Assembly: GCF_008365405.1 (NCBI RefSeq) | Contig: NZ_QOKV01000001.1 | Span: 62,001 to 126,000, forward strand | DNA: 64,000 bases | Source of the DNA: Azospirillum brasilense | GTDB taxonomy: Bacteria > Pseudomonadota > Alphaproteobacteria > Azospirillales > Azospirillaceae | Direction: 5' to 3' | Shown: positions 34,267 through 48,130 of the stretch, piece after piece | How positions within the stretch are numbered: the stretch's first letter is position 1 | Layout of the letters: each line of letters opens with the position of its first letter | Notes under the pieces: generated by a model | Told to the model about the DNA's origin: nothing | Seen by the model: only the letters and a program-made list of their open reading frames with translations | Database searches by the model: none | Made by a program: the position numbers and the translations under genes

Positions 34267-34420
34267 TGCGGCTGGTTGTCGCGTCTGGGTGGGCGTCGGG
34301 ACCGGATACATCGATAGAAAGTTTTTCCACCAGCGCCGATACGGGTTTCTTGCTTGGCGTGGATGGCTTCGCCGTGTAATATCCTTTCTTCAAATCACCC
34401 CCGGAGCGACCGAGCAAACC

Positions 34421-34975
34421 ATGCGGCGGGTCAAACTCGACCGAATTGACCGGCGGATTTTGCGCGACCTGCAAAATGACGGCCGGATGACCAACGTAGA
34501 ACTCGCGAGGCGTGCCGGCATCTCTGCCCCTCCGTGTTTGCGGCGTGTCCGCGCCTTGGAAGAGGCGGGCTTCATCCGCGGCTATCACGCTGACATCAAC
34601 CCTGACGCGCTCGGGTTCGGTGTCACCGTGTTCGCCCAGGTCGGCCTGTCCAGCCAAGCTGAAGTGGACCTAAAGAAATTCGAGGAACTCGTCAACTCCT
34701 GGCCCATGGTGCGTGAGTGCAACATGCTGGCGGGCGAGTATGATTTCCTGCTGAAGATCGTGGCGGAGGACTGGGACGACTACCAGCGCTTCCTGACCAC
34801 GAAGCTGACGGCGGCGCCCAACGTGGCGCACGTCAAGTCGGCCCTGTCGATCCGCACCTCGAAGCACACGCCCGGTGTGCCGATCGACGTCGACTCGCCG
34901 GACATCCCCGACTCGCTGGAGGATGAGGACGAGGTGGACGAGGACGAGCCCTCGACCCGAGTGGCGCGCCGCTGA
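34421..34975 (+). CDS. Lrp/AsnC family transcriptional regulator with acidic tail
   Basis: The 184-residue protein has the winged-helix head KLDRIDRRILRDLQNDGRMTNVELARRAGISAPPCLRRV, seen as LDRIDRRILRDLQNDGR and ISAPPCLRRVRALEEAG (about residues 5-55). A ligand-binding RAM domain follows, with MVRECNMLAGEYDFLLKIV (about 98-116). The C-terminus is unusual: after VKSALSIRTSKHTPG a 30-residue acidic tail follows (EDEDEVDEDE). Lrp proteins respond to amino acids. The target is unknown, and the divergent ELM1 gene is one possibility. Confidence 0.92.
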   Translation: MRRVKLDRIDRRILRDLQNDGRMTNVELARRAGISAPPCLRRVRALEEAGFIRGYHADINPDALGFGVTVFAQVGLSSQAEVDLKKFEELVNSWPMVRECNMLAGEYDFLLKIVAEDWDDYQRFLTTKLTAAPNVAHVKSALSIRTSKHTPGVPIDVDSPDIPDSLEDEDEVDEDEPSTRVARR

Positions 34976-35009
34976 CGCGGCGCCGCACCGACGCGAAGCC
35001 TTTTCCCGG

Positions 35010-35053
35010 ACAGCCGGCACCGCACCCCGCGTATGGGATGTGGTGCCGGCTGT
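35010..35053 (+). other. Hairpin after the Lrp-type regulator gene
   Basis: ACAGCCGGCACC (35010-35021) pairs with GGTGCCGGCTGT (35042-35053), 34 bases after the regulator's stop. There is no T run, so termination is uncertain. Confidence 0.5.
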
Positions 35054-35210
35054 TCGCGTTTCGGGAACGCGGGCCTCGCGCAATTTTCTGACGCCGAGCG
35101 TTTCCGAAAATGGATTCCTGCCCGTCTTCGCGCGTGCGATGTTTTCCGCGGCGGAGGTGCTAAACTCGCGCGACACCGATTCCGCCGATCCTGTCCGTGA
35201 CCGGGAGACG

Positions 35211-36140
35211 ATGATGGCCTCACCCCGCCGCCGTGCCCTTCCGCCGCGCCGTCACCTGCCGACGCTGGCGTTCGCCGTCGCGCTGGCCCTGCCGCCCCTG
35301 CTCGGCTTCCCGCCGGCGCTGGCGGCCACGCCGGGCGTCCATGCGGAGGAGATCGTCCGCTTCCCCTCGCTCGACGCCGACCTGACCAGCGGCGCCCCGA
35401 CGCCCCTGACCGGGCGGTTTCTGCGCCCCAGGGCCGACGGCTCCTATCCCACCGCCCCCTATCCCACGGTCGTCCTGCTGCACGGCTGCAGCGGCCTCTA
35501 CGCCAAGACCGGGCGGGTGGCGTCCCGGCACATCGATTGGGCGCTGACGTTGCGCGAGCAGGGCTACGCGGTGCTGATGGTGGACAGCTTTGGCCCGCGC
35601 GGCGTGGCGGAGGTCTGCACGGCCAAGGACCGTCCCGTCCGGGCGACCGAGGAACGCAAGCGCGACGCCTGGGCGGCGCTGGCCTATCTGCGCGCGCGCA
35701 GCGACGTGGACAGCGATCGGATCGCCCTGATGGGCTGGTCGCAGGGGGCGGGCACGGTGCTGGCCGCCTATGGGCCAGGCGGGCAGGGGAACGGCTTCCG
35801 CGCCGCCATCGCCTTCTATCCCGGTTGCCGGACGCCGCTGAGCGACGCCGACTGGCAGCCGGAGGGCCCGCTGCTGATGCTTCTGGGCGGCAAGGACGAA
35901 TGGACTCCGGCGGAGCGCTGCCTGGAACTGGCGAGCCGAGAGCCGGTGAAGGAGCGCACCGAGGTGGTGGTTTATCCCGACGCCCATCACGGCTTCGACT
36001 CCCCCCATTCGCCGCTGCGCAAGCGCCGCAATCTGGCGACCGCCCCGGCGGGCGAGGCGACGGTCGGCACCGACGAGTCCGCCCGCAAGGATGCCATCGA
36101 GCGGGTCAGCGCCTTTCTGGCGGAGCGGCTGCGGGGGTAA
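35211..36140 (+). CDS. Exported dienelactone hydrolase-like enzyme
   Basis: The 309-residue protein has a twin-arginine-rich head and hydrophobic segment (about 18-39, cleavage near ALAA). An alpha/beta hydrolase follows: PTVVLLHGCSGLYAKTGR, DSFGPRG, the nucleophile elbow GWSQG (Ser near residue 178), GKDEWTPAERC with the acid, and DAHHGFDSP with the catalytic histidine. The order fits the dienelactone hydrolase family, though with serine rather than cysteine as nucleophile. It should act in the periplasm on an unknown ester. Two adjacent ATG codons (35211, 35214) follow GGGAGACG and either may be used. Confidence 0.82.
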   Translation: MMASPRRRALPPRRHLPTLAFAVALALPPLLGFPPALAATPGVHAEEIVRFPSLDADLTSGAPTPLTGRFLRPRADGSYPTAPYPTVVLLHGCSGLYAKTGRVASRHIDWALTLREQGYAVLMVDSFGPRGVAEVCTAKDRPVRATEERKRDAWAALAYLRARSDVDSDRIALMGWSQGAGTVLAAYGPGGQGNGFRAAIAFYPGCRTPLSDADWQPEGPLLMLLGGKDEWTPAERCLELASREPVKERTEVVVYPDAHHGFDSPHSPLRKRRNLATAPAGEATVGTDESARKDAIERVSAFLAERLRG

Positions 36141-36173
36141 CAGGCTGTTGAAAAGACGGCCGAGGGTGAATGC

Positions 36174-36210
36174 AAAACACCCCGCACCGGCTGTCGGTGC
36201 GGGGTGTTTT
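36174..36210. terminator. Bidirectional terminator between the hydrolase gene and greA
   Basis: A 16-base perfect stem (AAAACACCCCGCACCG at 36174-36189 with its complement at 36195-36210, loop GCTGT) has A residues on one side and T residues on the other. Confidence 0.92.
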
Positions 36211-36276
36211 GTATCGGCTCGCGGTCGGTGGCGGGGCCGTGTCTTGCGAACCGGCCCCTGAAGCTTGAACCCGCGC

Positions 36277-36750
36277 TTACTTGAAGGCGACGGTGACGAT
36301 CTCGTAGACCTTGGAGCCGCCCGGCGTGGAGACTTCCACGCTGTCGCCGACCGACTTGTTGATCAGCGCGCGGGCCAGCGGCGCCTGGATGGACAGCATG
36401 CCGTTCTTGATGTCGCTCTCGTCCTGGCCGACGATCTGGTAGGTGATCTCCTCGTCGGTGTCCTCGTCCGCGAGCGTGACGGTGGCACCGAACTTCACCG
36501 AACTGCCGGACAGCTTCGTCGGGTCGATGACCTCGGCGCGGCTGATCTTGTCCTCCAGCTCCGCGACGCGGCCCTCGATGAAGCTCTGACGTTCACGCGC
36601 GGCGGTGTATTCGGCGTTCTCCGACAGGTCCCCGTGCTCACGCGCCTCGGCGATCGCCTTGATGACGTTGGGCCGTTCGACAGTCTTGAGGTGCTTCAAC
36701 TCCTCTTGCAGGCGGTTGTATCCCGCCGCAGTCATTGGAACTTTTTCCAT
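36277..36750 (-). CDS. greA: Transcription elongation factor GreA
   Basis: The 157-residue protein rescues stalled RNA polymerase by inducing cleavage of the nascent RNA. It has the N-terminal coiled coil ([36 protein letters not shown] with the acidic tip) and the C-terminal FKBP-like domain ([38 protein letters not shown]). It follows carB by 82 bases on the same strand, an order common in alphaproteobacteria. A strong hairpin lies in the gap. Confidence 0.97.
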   Translation of the reverse strand: MEKVPMTAAGYNRLQEELKHLKTVERPNVIKAIAEAREHGDLSENAEYTAARERQSFIEGRVAELEDKISRAEVIDPTKLSGSSVKFGATVTLADEDTDEEITYQIVGQDESDIKNGMLSIQAPLARALINKSVGDSVEVSTPGGSKVYEIVTVAFK

Positions 36751-36792
36751 CGTTCAATCCATCACCATGCCGACGCAGCGCCCTGGGAAAGC

Positions 36793-36825
36793 TACGGCGC
36801 GGCGGAGGAGGTCCGCCGCGCCGTA
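36793..36825 (-). other. Hairpin between carB and greA
   Basis: TACGGCGCGGCGGA (36793-36806) pairs perfectly with 36812-36825 around a 5-base loop. It has no T run on the greA side, so it may act as a partial terminator or RNA processing site that sets the carB:greA ratio. Confidence 0.55.
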
Positions 36826-36832
36826 AACCGTC

Positions 36833-40084
<3,252 letters not shown>

Positions 40085-40404
40085 GGGTCCGCTTCTCGAC
40101 GTTCGTGCAGCAAAAGCCCCCTCGCGCCATTGGCCCCTTGGCAGGGGCGCGGGTGTGAGGGGGCACGGATCAATATGTCGTTGCGAGGCCTCTTTATAGG
40201 GAACAAGGCGCAGCAGGGGAAGGGGTGGGATGATGCGCGGGCCACATGTCTGAAACATCGCCAGCGGGCGGCGAGGCAAGGCTTGAACCTGCGCCGAAAG
40301 GGCGTCATCAATCGGGGTGCGCCGGAGCCCCGGTGTTTCCGATCTTCACCAGCGGGAGAAGCCCGCACACTCGTCCTGACCGCCTCCGGAGTTCGCACCC
40401 GACG
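40085..40404. other. Intergenic region between carB and the PAS-domain gene
   Basis: Divergent upstream regions of both genes. It contains a GC-rich inverted repeat (GCCCCCTC at 40116-40123 with GAGGGGGC at 40157-40164, with a further CCCCT/AGGGG pair inside), of the kind seen also at 57640-57730 and 63069-63172. No gene is supported. Confidence 0.5.
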
Positions 40405-41220
40405 ATGACCCACGCTTTCGCCAAGGACAGCCGCGCCTGCGCCGCCTGCGTTTCGTGGGGGGGCGACCGCGCCCTGTCGGATGACAACACGCTCGTCCAT
40501 GTCGACCGCTACAGCGCGGAGGGGGAGTGCCGGACGGCGACCAGCCAGGATTACCGGAAGGTCACGCGCTCCTACCACACCTGCCCGACCTGGGCGCCGC
40601 TGCCGATGCTGAAGAAGCATGGCGGGCGGCCGGAGCGCCAGCCGGTCTTCGCCGGCCGCCCGGCTCCCGCCGCCGCGAAGCCGGTGCCGGAGGCCGTGGC
40701 GGCCGCACCGGTGCGCGTGGTCCCGGCCGCGGCACCCGCCGTTCCGCCGCCGCCCGCGCCGCCGGTCTGCCGGTCGGAGCCGCTCGATCTCGACCAGATC
40801 CCGCAGATCGCCAGCCTGCTCTACGTCCATTGGCGGCGGGTCCGCCAAGGGCGTCCGATGCCGGAAGCGCGCGACATCGACACCGCCCAGATCCGCGAAT
40901 GCGTGCCGCGCCTGTGCCTGATGGAGCCGCTGCGCGGCGGCGAGGATTTCCTCTACCGTGCCTGCGGACGGGCGGTGCAGCGCCGGATCGGGCAGCGCGC
41001 GGTGCCGCGCCCGGTCAGCGACTGCCACCCCGCCGAAGCGGCGGAGCGTTTCAACGCCGACCTGCGCGCCTGCCTGGAGACGGGGGAACCGTGCGGTCTT
41101 CTGGTGCGCGACGACCCGATGCTGCCGGGCGCGCGCTTCGTCGAACTGCTGCTGCCGCTGGCCGACGAGGACGGCCGCCCGGCCCGCGTGCTGGCCTTCC
41201 GGCACGTGCCCGGGGGCTGA
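40405..41220 (+). CDS. PAS-domain protein with a cysteine-bearing N-terminus
   Basis: The 271-residue protein begins with a small domain holding cysteines at 12, 15, 42 and 60 (CAAC, ECRT, YHTCPTW), which could bind zinc. A Pro/Ala-rich linker (about 85-120) leads to a PAS-type domain of the PAS_5 kind found in alphaproteobacteria (about 130-268: QIASLLYVHWRRVRQGR, RECVPRLCLMEPL, FLYRACGRAVQRRIG). No output domain is present. It probably senses a signal and acts through a partner. It precedes two membrane protein genes on the same strand. Confidence 0.75.
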   Translation: MTHAFAKDSRACAACVSWGGDRALSDDNTLVHVDRYSAEGECRTATSQDYRKVTRSYHTCPTWAPLPMLKKHGGRPERQPVFAGRPAPAAAKPVPEAVAAAPVRVVPAAAPAVPPPPAPPVCRSEPLDLDQIPQIASLLYVHWRRVRQGRPMPEARDIDTAQIRECVPRLCLMEPLRGGEDFLYRACGRAVQRRIGQRAVPRPVSDCHPAEAAERFNADLRACLETGEPCGLLVRDDPMLPGARFVELLLPLADEDGRPARVLAFRHVPGG

Positions 41221-41231
41221 CGGAGGCCGCG

Positions 41232-41633
41232 GTGCCCTGGAACGCGCAACCCCCGCCGGAAGGGCCGCCTTCCGAAGCCCCGAAATCGGCGCCCGGTGGC
41301 GCCAAGCCGGCCGGTGGGGCCGACATGGTGGGGGTCTGGCCGTCCGCCGTCTGGATCGTCGTCGGCACGCTCTTCTATCTGGAACACCCGCAGAGCTTCG
41401 CCGGCTGGAAGGGCGCGCTCTATTATGTGGTCGGCACCGCCGCCGTGGCTCTGGTGATCGGGCTGGTCAGCCTGAACCTGCGCCGCGCCGTCACCGGCAT
41501 GCTGGCCGAGGTGTTTCCCCGCCGCGACCGTTTCACCGACCTCGTGAGCCTGATGCTGCGGCTGATGCTGGCCACGGCGGAGGGGATGCTGGTGGCCCTG
41601 CTCGCCCGCTGGACTCTGGGCGCCCTGGGATAG
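41232..41633 (+). CDS. Membrane protein of unknown function (133 residues)
   Basis: The GTG start lies five bases after GGAGG and 11 bases after the PAS gene. A Pro-rich head (about 1-30) is followed by a hydrophobic segment (VWPSAVWIVVGTLFYL), a second (ALYYVVGTAAVALVIGLVSL), and a third near the C-terminus (LMLRLMLATAEGMLVALLA). No family is recognised. The close spacing suggests cotranscription with the PAS gene. Confidence 0.6.
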   Translation: MPWNAQPPPEGPPSEAPKSAPGGAKPAGGADMVGVWPSAVWIVVGTLFYLEHPQSFAGWKGALYYVVGTAAVALVIGLVSLNLRRAVTGMLAEVFPRRDRFTDLVSLMLRLMLATAEGMLVALLARWTLGALG

Positions 41634-41702
41634 GGCAATCCTTCGCCAACCGATCGGCGCTACACTGTGTCTCCTGGAACCGGGCGTCCCGGGGGAGGGG
41701 CC

Positions 41703-42425
41703 ATGCTGAATCTGTCCGCCTATTGGTCGCACGCCGAACTGATCGCCAATGGCGTCATCCTCCTTCATTTGGCCGGGGCGCTGGTGCTCGGCATCCTGAT
41801 GGGTTACGAGCGCTCCTTCCACGGGCGGGCGGCGGGGATGCGCACCTACGCGCTGGTCTGCCTCGCCTCGACGGCGCTGACCGTGGTCAACGCCTATCCC
41901 GGCCTGTGGTACGGCGGCATCGGCAGCGGCACGGGCGGCGATCCGACGCGGGTCGTCCAGGGCATCGTGACCGGCATCGGCTTCCTCGGCGCCGGGGTCA
42001 TCATGCGGGAGGGCTTCTCCATCCGCGGTCTGTCCACCGCGGCGTCGATCTGGACGGCGGCGGCGATCGGGGTGACCATCGGGCTGGGCTTCTACGCCGC
42101 GGCCATCGGCACCGCCTTGCTGGTCATCCTGGTGATGAGCGCCTTCCGCCGGCTGGAAGCGGTGTTGCCCCACCACACGGTGGTCCAGGTGATGCTGGTG
42201 TTCGAACGCGCGCACGCTCCCCCGGCGGAAACGATTCGCGCCAAGGCGCTGGAGCACGGCTACGAGATCGTGTCCTGGGCCTTTCACCTGCGCAATGGCA
42301 GCGGCCACCTGGAGTACCAACTCACGCTCCAGGCCAACGGCACGCCGGACCCGATGGAACTGATCGACAAGCTCGCCCACAGCAGCCGGGTGGTGGAGTT
42401 CCGCCTGTCGCCGTCGCGCATGTGA
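41703..42425 (+). CDS. MgtC/SapB family membrane protein
   Basis: The 240-residue protein has the family's N-terminal membrane domain: LHLAGALVLGILMGYERSFHGRAAGMRTYALVCLAS, seen as GALVLGILMGYERSFHGR and GMRTYALVCLAS, followed by GIVTGIGFLGAGVIMREG and IRGLSTAASIWTAAAIGV. A C-terminal soluble domain covers about 160-240. MgtC proteins support survival at low magnesium and regulate the F-type ATPase in pathogens. MgtC-like proteins in soil bacteria are less well understood. The ATG follows GGGGGAGG. No riboswitch-like leader is visible in the short upstream gap. Confidence 0.9.
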   Translation: MLNLSAYWSHAELIANGVILLHLAGALVLGILMGYERSFHGRAAGMRTYALVCLASTALTVVNAYPGLWYGGIGSGTGGDPTRVVQGIVTGIGFLGAGVIMREGFSIRGLSTAASIWTAAAIGVTIGLGFYAAAIGTALLVILVMSAFRRLEAVLPHHTVVQVMLVFERAHAPPAETIRAKALEHGYEIVSWAFHLRNGSGHLEYQLTLQANGTPDPMELIDKLAHSSRVVEFRLSPSRM

Positions 42426-42451
42426 GGGGCCGGAGTGACGGTCCGGCGGGC

Positions 42452-42943
42452 CTACTTGTCCAACAGGAAATAGGCGAAGTCGATGCTGGGCGCGGCCAGC
42501 CCGAACTGCGTCAGCAGGGTGTGCGCCTGCCCGCGGTGGTGGGTCTGGTGGTTGAACACATGGGCCAGCACCGCGGAAAAGGGCATGGTGAAGGCCTGCC
42601 CGGCCAGCGAGCGGTAGTGGAGGTCGGTGGCGAAGCGGGCCTCCTCCTGCGCCGCCACGACGCGGATGAGGCGCTCGTCCTCCGCCTCGCGGGCGGCGCG
42701 CAGATCGTCGAAGCCGTCATAGAGGATCTCGTCCAGGGCGAAGGGCGTCGGCCCGTCGCCCTCGATGCGGCGCAGCCACACCCGGTCGGCCACCAGGATG
42801 TGGTTCAGCGTGCCCCGCACCGAGCGGAAGAAGGCGCTGCGGTCCTCGCGGTACTGGGCGTCCGACAGCTCGGCCGCCACCGCGTAGAGGCGGCGGTTGG
42901 CCCAGCGGTTGTAGCGCGCGAACCGTTCGAAATGCGCCTTCAT
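42452..42943 (-). CDS. DinB family protein
   Basis: The 163-residue protein has the DinB/YfiT-like four-helix fold with the metal-binding histidine triad: LNHILVADRVWL (first His) and VFNHQTHHRGQAHTLL (second and third His). The common start HFERFARYNRWANRRLY is also present. Members include thiol transferases and proteins of unknown activity. It ends convergent with mgtC and starts 17 bases after the stop of the FtsK gene on the same strand, so they may share a transcript. Confidence 0.9.
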   Translation of the reverse strand: MKAHFERFARYNRWANRRLYAVAAELSDAQYREDRSAFFRSVRGTLNHILVADRVWLRRIEGDGPTPFALDEILYDGFDDLRAAREAEDERLIRVVAAQEEARFATDLHYRSLAGQAFTMPFSAVLAHVFNHQTHHRGQAHTLLTQFGLAAPSIDFAYFLLDK

Positions 42944-42960
42944 CGCCCCGTCTCCTGTTT

Positions 42961-45014
<2,054 letters not shown>

Positions 45015-45018
<4 letters not shown>

Positions 45019-45725
45019 GCCGGGGCTCCCGGTTTCTGTTCGGTGGAGAAGGACTCGCCGTCTTCGGCGTCGTCGTCGGGGGTGTCGTCGGTTTCGGTTT
45101 CGGTCTCGGTGTCCGCGGTCCCGTCCGTATCGTCGTCGATGTCGGCTCCCTCGTCCGGCCCGCCATCGTCCGGCCCGCCATCGTCCGGCCCGTCATCGTC
45201 CGGCCCGTCATCGTCCGGAATGTCGATCTCCACCTCCGCCTCATCCTCCGCCGCGTCGGGGGTGAGCACGGCGCAGGGCGGCTCGTCCGGCGGCAGTTCG
45301 TAGGCGGCGACCAGGATCTTGTCGATGGTCTCGCCGTCGCTGGACATCGGCAGGGCCAGGCGCTCCCAGGTCCGCATGACGCCGCTGAAATCGGCGGTGT
45401 AGACGCGGGCGACCGGCAGCCGTTCACGCAGGAGCGAGGCGTATTCGGGGCGCAGGATGGCCAACTGCTCTTCCGGCAGATCGTCGAGCGTGGCGCCCAG
45501 GCGCGAATGCCCGAAGGCTGCGGCGAGCGACTGGCCGTAATAGGAATAAACGAAGTCGTCGTCGCCGATGACCTCGAAAATCACAATATTATCCTTCCAC
45601 GGCCGCAGGTCGGCCGGGGCGATGGTGCTGGACGCCGGCGGCTTCCCGCCGATGCATTTGGTGAGCCAGAAGTCAAGCAGGCCGCTCAGGTGCGGCGTCG
45701 CCAGCTCGGTTCTTTCCTTGATCAT
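45015..45725 (-). CDS. PAS-domain protein with an acidic repetitive tail
   Basis: The 236-residue protein has a PAS_5-type domain (about 10-155: LSGLLDFWLTKCIGGKPPAS, NIVIFEVIGDDDFVYSYYGQSLAAAFG, FSGVMRTWERLALPMS). A strongly acidic tail follows (about 170-225), built partly from PDDDG/PDDGG units coded by 15-base tandem DNA repeats. It resembles the PAS protein at 40405 in its domain. Its stop overlaps the start of the FtsK-like gene by four bases, so the two are translationally coupled and may work together. No output domain is present. Confidence 0.8.
45151..45218. repeat. 15-base tandem repeat in the PAS-protein gene
   Basis: TCGTCCGGCCCGYCA occurs four times in succession (45151-45210) followed by a partial copy to 45218. 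In the protein this gives five-residue acidic units, so copy-number change would keep the frame. Confidence 0.9.
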
Positions 45726-45930
45726 GGATTGGGCGCGGAATTCTCGGGCGGCGCCCCGCGGGGCTACCCCCTGGAGCTTTCATGGACCGCCGGAACCATA
45801 CCCGGAAGGGACGGGCAGGCGCAACCGCAAGGGACCGCCCCGTTCAAGCCGGCTTAACCCTGTCGCCCGGATGCCGCAGTGGGAGGCGGGACCGTGTCTC
45901 CATGGTTCGCCCCCGCACCGCGGGGCCGCG

Positions 45931-46572
45931 TCAGGCCGCGCAGGTCACCCCGGTGCCGCCCAGCCCGCAATAGCCCGCGGGATTCTTGGACAGATACTGC
46001 TGGTGATAGTCCTCGGCGTAGTAGAAAGGCGGGGCCTCGCGAAGCTCCGTCGTCACCGGGCCGAAACCGGCCTGTTCCAGACGGGCCTGGTAGGACTCGC
46101 GGCTGGCCTCGGCGGCGGCGCGCTGGGCGTCCGTGTGGGTGTAGATGGCCGAACGGTACTGGGTGCCGACATCGTTGCCCTGGCGCATGCCCTGGGTCGG
46201 GTCGTGCGCCTCCCAGAAGACGCGCAGCAACTCCTCGAAGCCGACCTTGGCCGGGTCGTAGACGACGCGCACCGCCTCGGTGTGGCCGGTGCGGCCGGAG
46301 CAGACCTCCTCGTAGGTCGGGTTGGGCGTGTGGCCGCCCTGATAGCCGACCATGGTCGTCCAGACGCCCGGCACCTTCCAGAACTTGCGCTCCGCCCCCC
46401 AGAAGCAGCCGAGCCCGAAGTCGACGACCTCCAGCCCCTCCGGATAGGGCGGGGTCAGCGGGTTGCCGTTGACGTGGTGGCGCGGCGGCACGGGAACCGG
46501 CGTGTCGCGTCCGGGCAACGCCTCCTCCGCGCTGGGCAGCGCCAGGGGCTTGCGCATGAACATTCCGAGCAT
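45931..46572 (-). CDS. msrA: Peptide-methionine (S)-S-oxide reductase MsrA
   Basis: The 213-residue enzyme reduces S-form methionine sulfoxide in proteins. The active-site [11 protein letters not shown] (Cys near residue 56) is followed by [27 protein letters not shown], seen as [18 protein letters not shown], and [21 protein letters not shown]. The C-terminal [14 protein letters not shown] carries the resolving cysteines. Length and motifs match the long E. coli-like form. It is not fused to MsrB. Confidence 0.96.
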   Translation of the reverse strand: MLGMFMRKPLALPSAEEALPGRDTPVPVPPRHHVNGNPLTPPYPEGLEVVDFGLGCFWGAERKFWKVPGVWTTMVGYQGGHTPNPTYEEVCSGRTGHTEAVRVVYDPAKVGFEELLRVFWEAHDPTQGMRQGNDVGTQYRSAIYTHTDAQRAAAEASRESYQARLEQAGFGPVTTELREAPPFYYAEDYHQQYLSKNPAGYCGLGGTGVTCAA

Positions 46573-46724
46573 CTCGGCCTCTCCGATGGCGTTAGGATTT
46601 GGGGATTATGTCGGGTCGCACCGCCCCGGAGGCAAGTCGGCGCCTTTGCGCGGGAGCCTTCCGCGGCCCCGCGTGTTTACCCTTCGGAATGTTCAGTCCA
46701 AGGTGGAACCGCGGGGAGAGAACC

Positions 46725-47174
46725 ATGACGATCGACGACGCCACCCTCCAGCGCCTGATTGACAAGGGACGCCAGCACGGCAACCGGCTCAGCGTCGAGC
46801 AGCTCGGCAAGGACGTGCCGGTGGAGACGATGACCCCGGAGGAGGTCGCCGTGGTGGTGGAGCGGCTGGAGGCCGCGGGCATCGACGTGGAGCTGACCGA
46901 CGAGCGGCTGAAGCGCCCGCGCGGTGGCGGTGGCGGCGACTACCAGCGCGGGGCCGGGGTGGTCACCATCGCCAGCCCGGCGGCTCCCGCCGTCTCCGCA
47001 CCCGGCGCCCGCCCGTCCGAACATGGCTGGGCCGACGATGGGCTGGGCCATGCCCACGGCGCGCATCACGGCTCCCGCCGGGCGCCGACCTGGGACCGCG
47101 GCGGCGTGGACATGCTGCCCGTCGTCTCGGTCATCGTGGTGGCGCTGGTGCTGATCATCGCCCTGGGGGGCTGA
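46725..47174 (+). CDS. Sigma-70 region 1.1-like domain with a C-terminal membrane anchor
   Basis: The 149-residue protein begins with a module resembling region 1.1 of housekeeping sigma factors (about residues 6-60: LQRLIDKGRQHGNRLSVEQL, MTPEEVAVVVERLEAAGIDV). In sigma-70 this autoinhibitory module occupies the DNA channel before promoter opening. A flexible Gly/Pro/His-rich stretch (about 65-125) is followed by one hydrophobic helix at the very end (MLPVVSVIVVALVLIIALGG, 130-149), so it looks tail-anchored. No other sigma region is present. The ATG follows GGGGAGAG. The function is unknown. Confidence 0.75.
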   Translation: MTIDDATLQRLIDKGRQHGNRLSVEQLGKDVPVETMTPEEVAVVVERLEAAGIDVELTDERLKRPRGGGGGDYQRGAGVVTIASPAAPAVSAPGARPSEHGWADDGLGHAHGAHHGSRRAPTWDRGGVDMLPVVSVIVVALVLIIALGG

Positions 47175-47184
47175 GGTCCGGCTC

Positions 47185-48063
47185 TCAGCCCGGCTTCGCC
47201 AGCGCGTGGATGAGGATGGCCGCGGTCGCCGCGACATTCAGCGACTGGATGCGGCCGGTGCCGGGCAGGGTCAGGACGTCCTCACAGGCGGCGAGGGTGG
47301 CGGGCGGAAGCCCGTCCTCCTCGTTGCCCATCACGATGGCGGCGGGCCGATCCCCCATGGCGAGGACCGCCGGGTCGGTGACCGCCGCCCGGCCCCGGCC
47401 CAGCGCCGTTCCGGCCACCCGGTGGGAGTCGCGCAGCCGTTTCAGAACCGCCGGCAGGTTGGCCGCCCGGTACAGCTCCACCCATTCGAATCCGCCCTCG
47501 GCCACCCGGTAGGCGGACTCCGACGGCAGGGCCTGTCCGGGATGGTCCGACACCACGACGCGCCGCAGGCCGAAGAAGGCGGCGGTGCGCAGGATGGCGC
47601 CCAGATTGTGCGGATTGCCGACCCCGTCCAGGATCAGCAGCGGCTGGCCGTCCACCGCCCAGCGCTTCGCCGCCTCGATGTCGAAGGCGGGGACCGGGCG
47701 CGGCGCGATCAGCGCGACGACGCCGCCGTGCAAAACCGTCCCGGCGACCTTGGCCAGCTCGTCGGCCTCCACCATGCGGTAAGGCTTGCGCGCCGCGGCC
47801 ATCGCCTTGCAGAAGTCGCCGGTCTTCGCCTTCAGCCGCTCCTCGAAGAACAGCCGCTCCACGCGCGCCGCGTCATGGGCGAACAAGGCGGAGACGGCCG
47901 ACAGGCCGGCGACGCGGAACAGCTTTCCCGGCTCCTCCCGCGGTTCCTCCCGGCGGACGTCCTTGCCGGCGCGGGCCGGACCCGGACGGGAGGAGCGGGC
48001 AGGGGAAGGGCGGGCAGGAGAAGGGACGGGCGGACGGCCGCGCGGGGTCGTCGGCTTCGGCAT
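47185..48063 (-). CDS. TrmH/SpoU-family RNA 2'-O-methyltransferase
   Basis: The 292-residue protein has a basic Pro/Arg-rich head (about 1-45), a substrate-binding domain, and the knotted SPOUT domain. Its three motifs are LDGVGNPHNLGAILRTAAFFG, seen as NPHNLGAILRTAAFFG, VMGNEEDGLP, and SLNVAATAAILIHAL. It should methylate the 2'-OH of an rRNA or tRNA nucleotide using S-adenosylmethionine; the exact site is not predictable. The ATG at 48063 is chosen because a longer start would overlap the SDR gene upstream. It ends convergent with the sigma-1.1 gene. Confidence 0.9.
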   Translation of the reverse strand: MPKPTTPRGRPPVPSPARPSPARSSRPGPARAGKDVRREEPREEPGKLFRVAGLSAVSALFAHDAARVERLFFEERLKAKTGDFCKAMAAARKPYRMVEADELAKVAGTVLHGGVVALIAPRPVPAFDIEAAKRWAVDGQPLLILDGVGNPHNLGAILRTAAFFGLRRVVVSDHPGQALPSESAYRVAEGGFEWVELYRAANLPAVLKRLRDSHRVAGTALGRGRAAVTDPAVLAMGDRPAAIVMGNEEDGLPPATLAACEDVLTLPGTGRIQSLNVAATAAILIHALAKPG

Positions 48064-48130
48064 GATAGACTCGGGGGCTTGCGGGAACGGGCCGGCATTC
48101 TGGACCAACCCGTCCCCGAACTCAAAGCCC

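Noticed and set aside
41634..41702. Magnesium riboswitch before the mgtC-like gene
   Set aside because: The gap is under 70 bases and shows no complex fold or long leader as expected for such a riboswitch.
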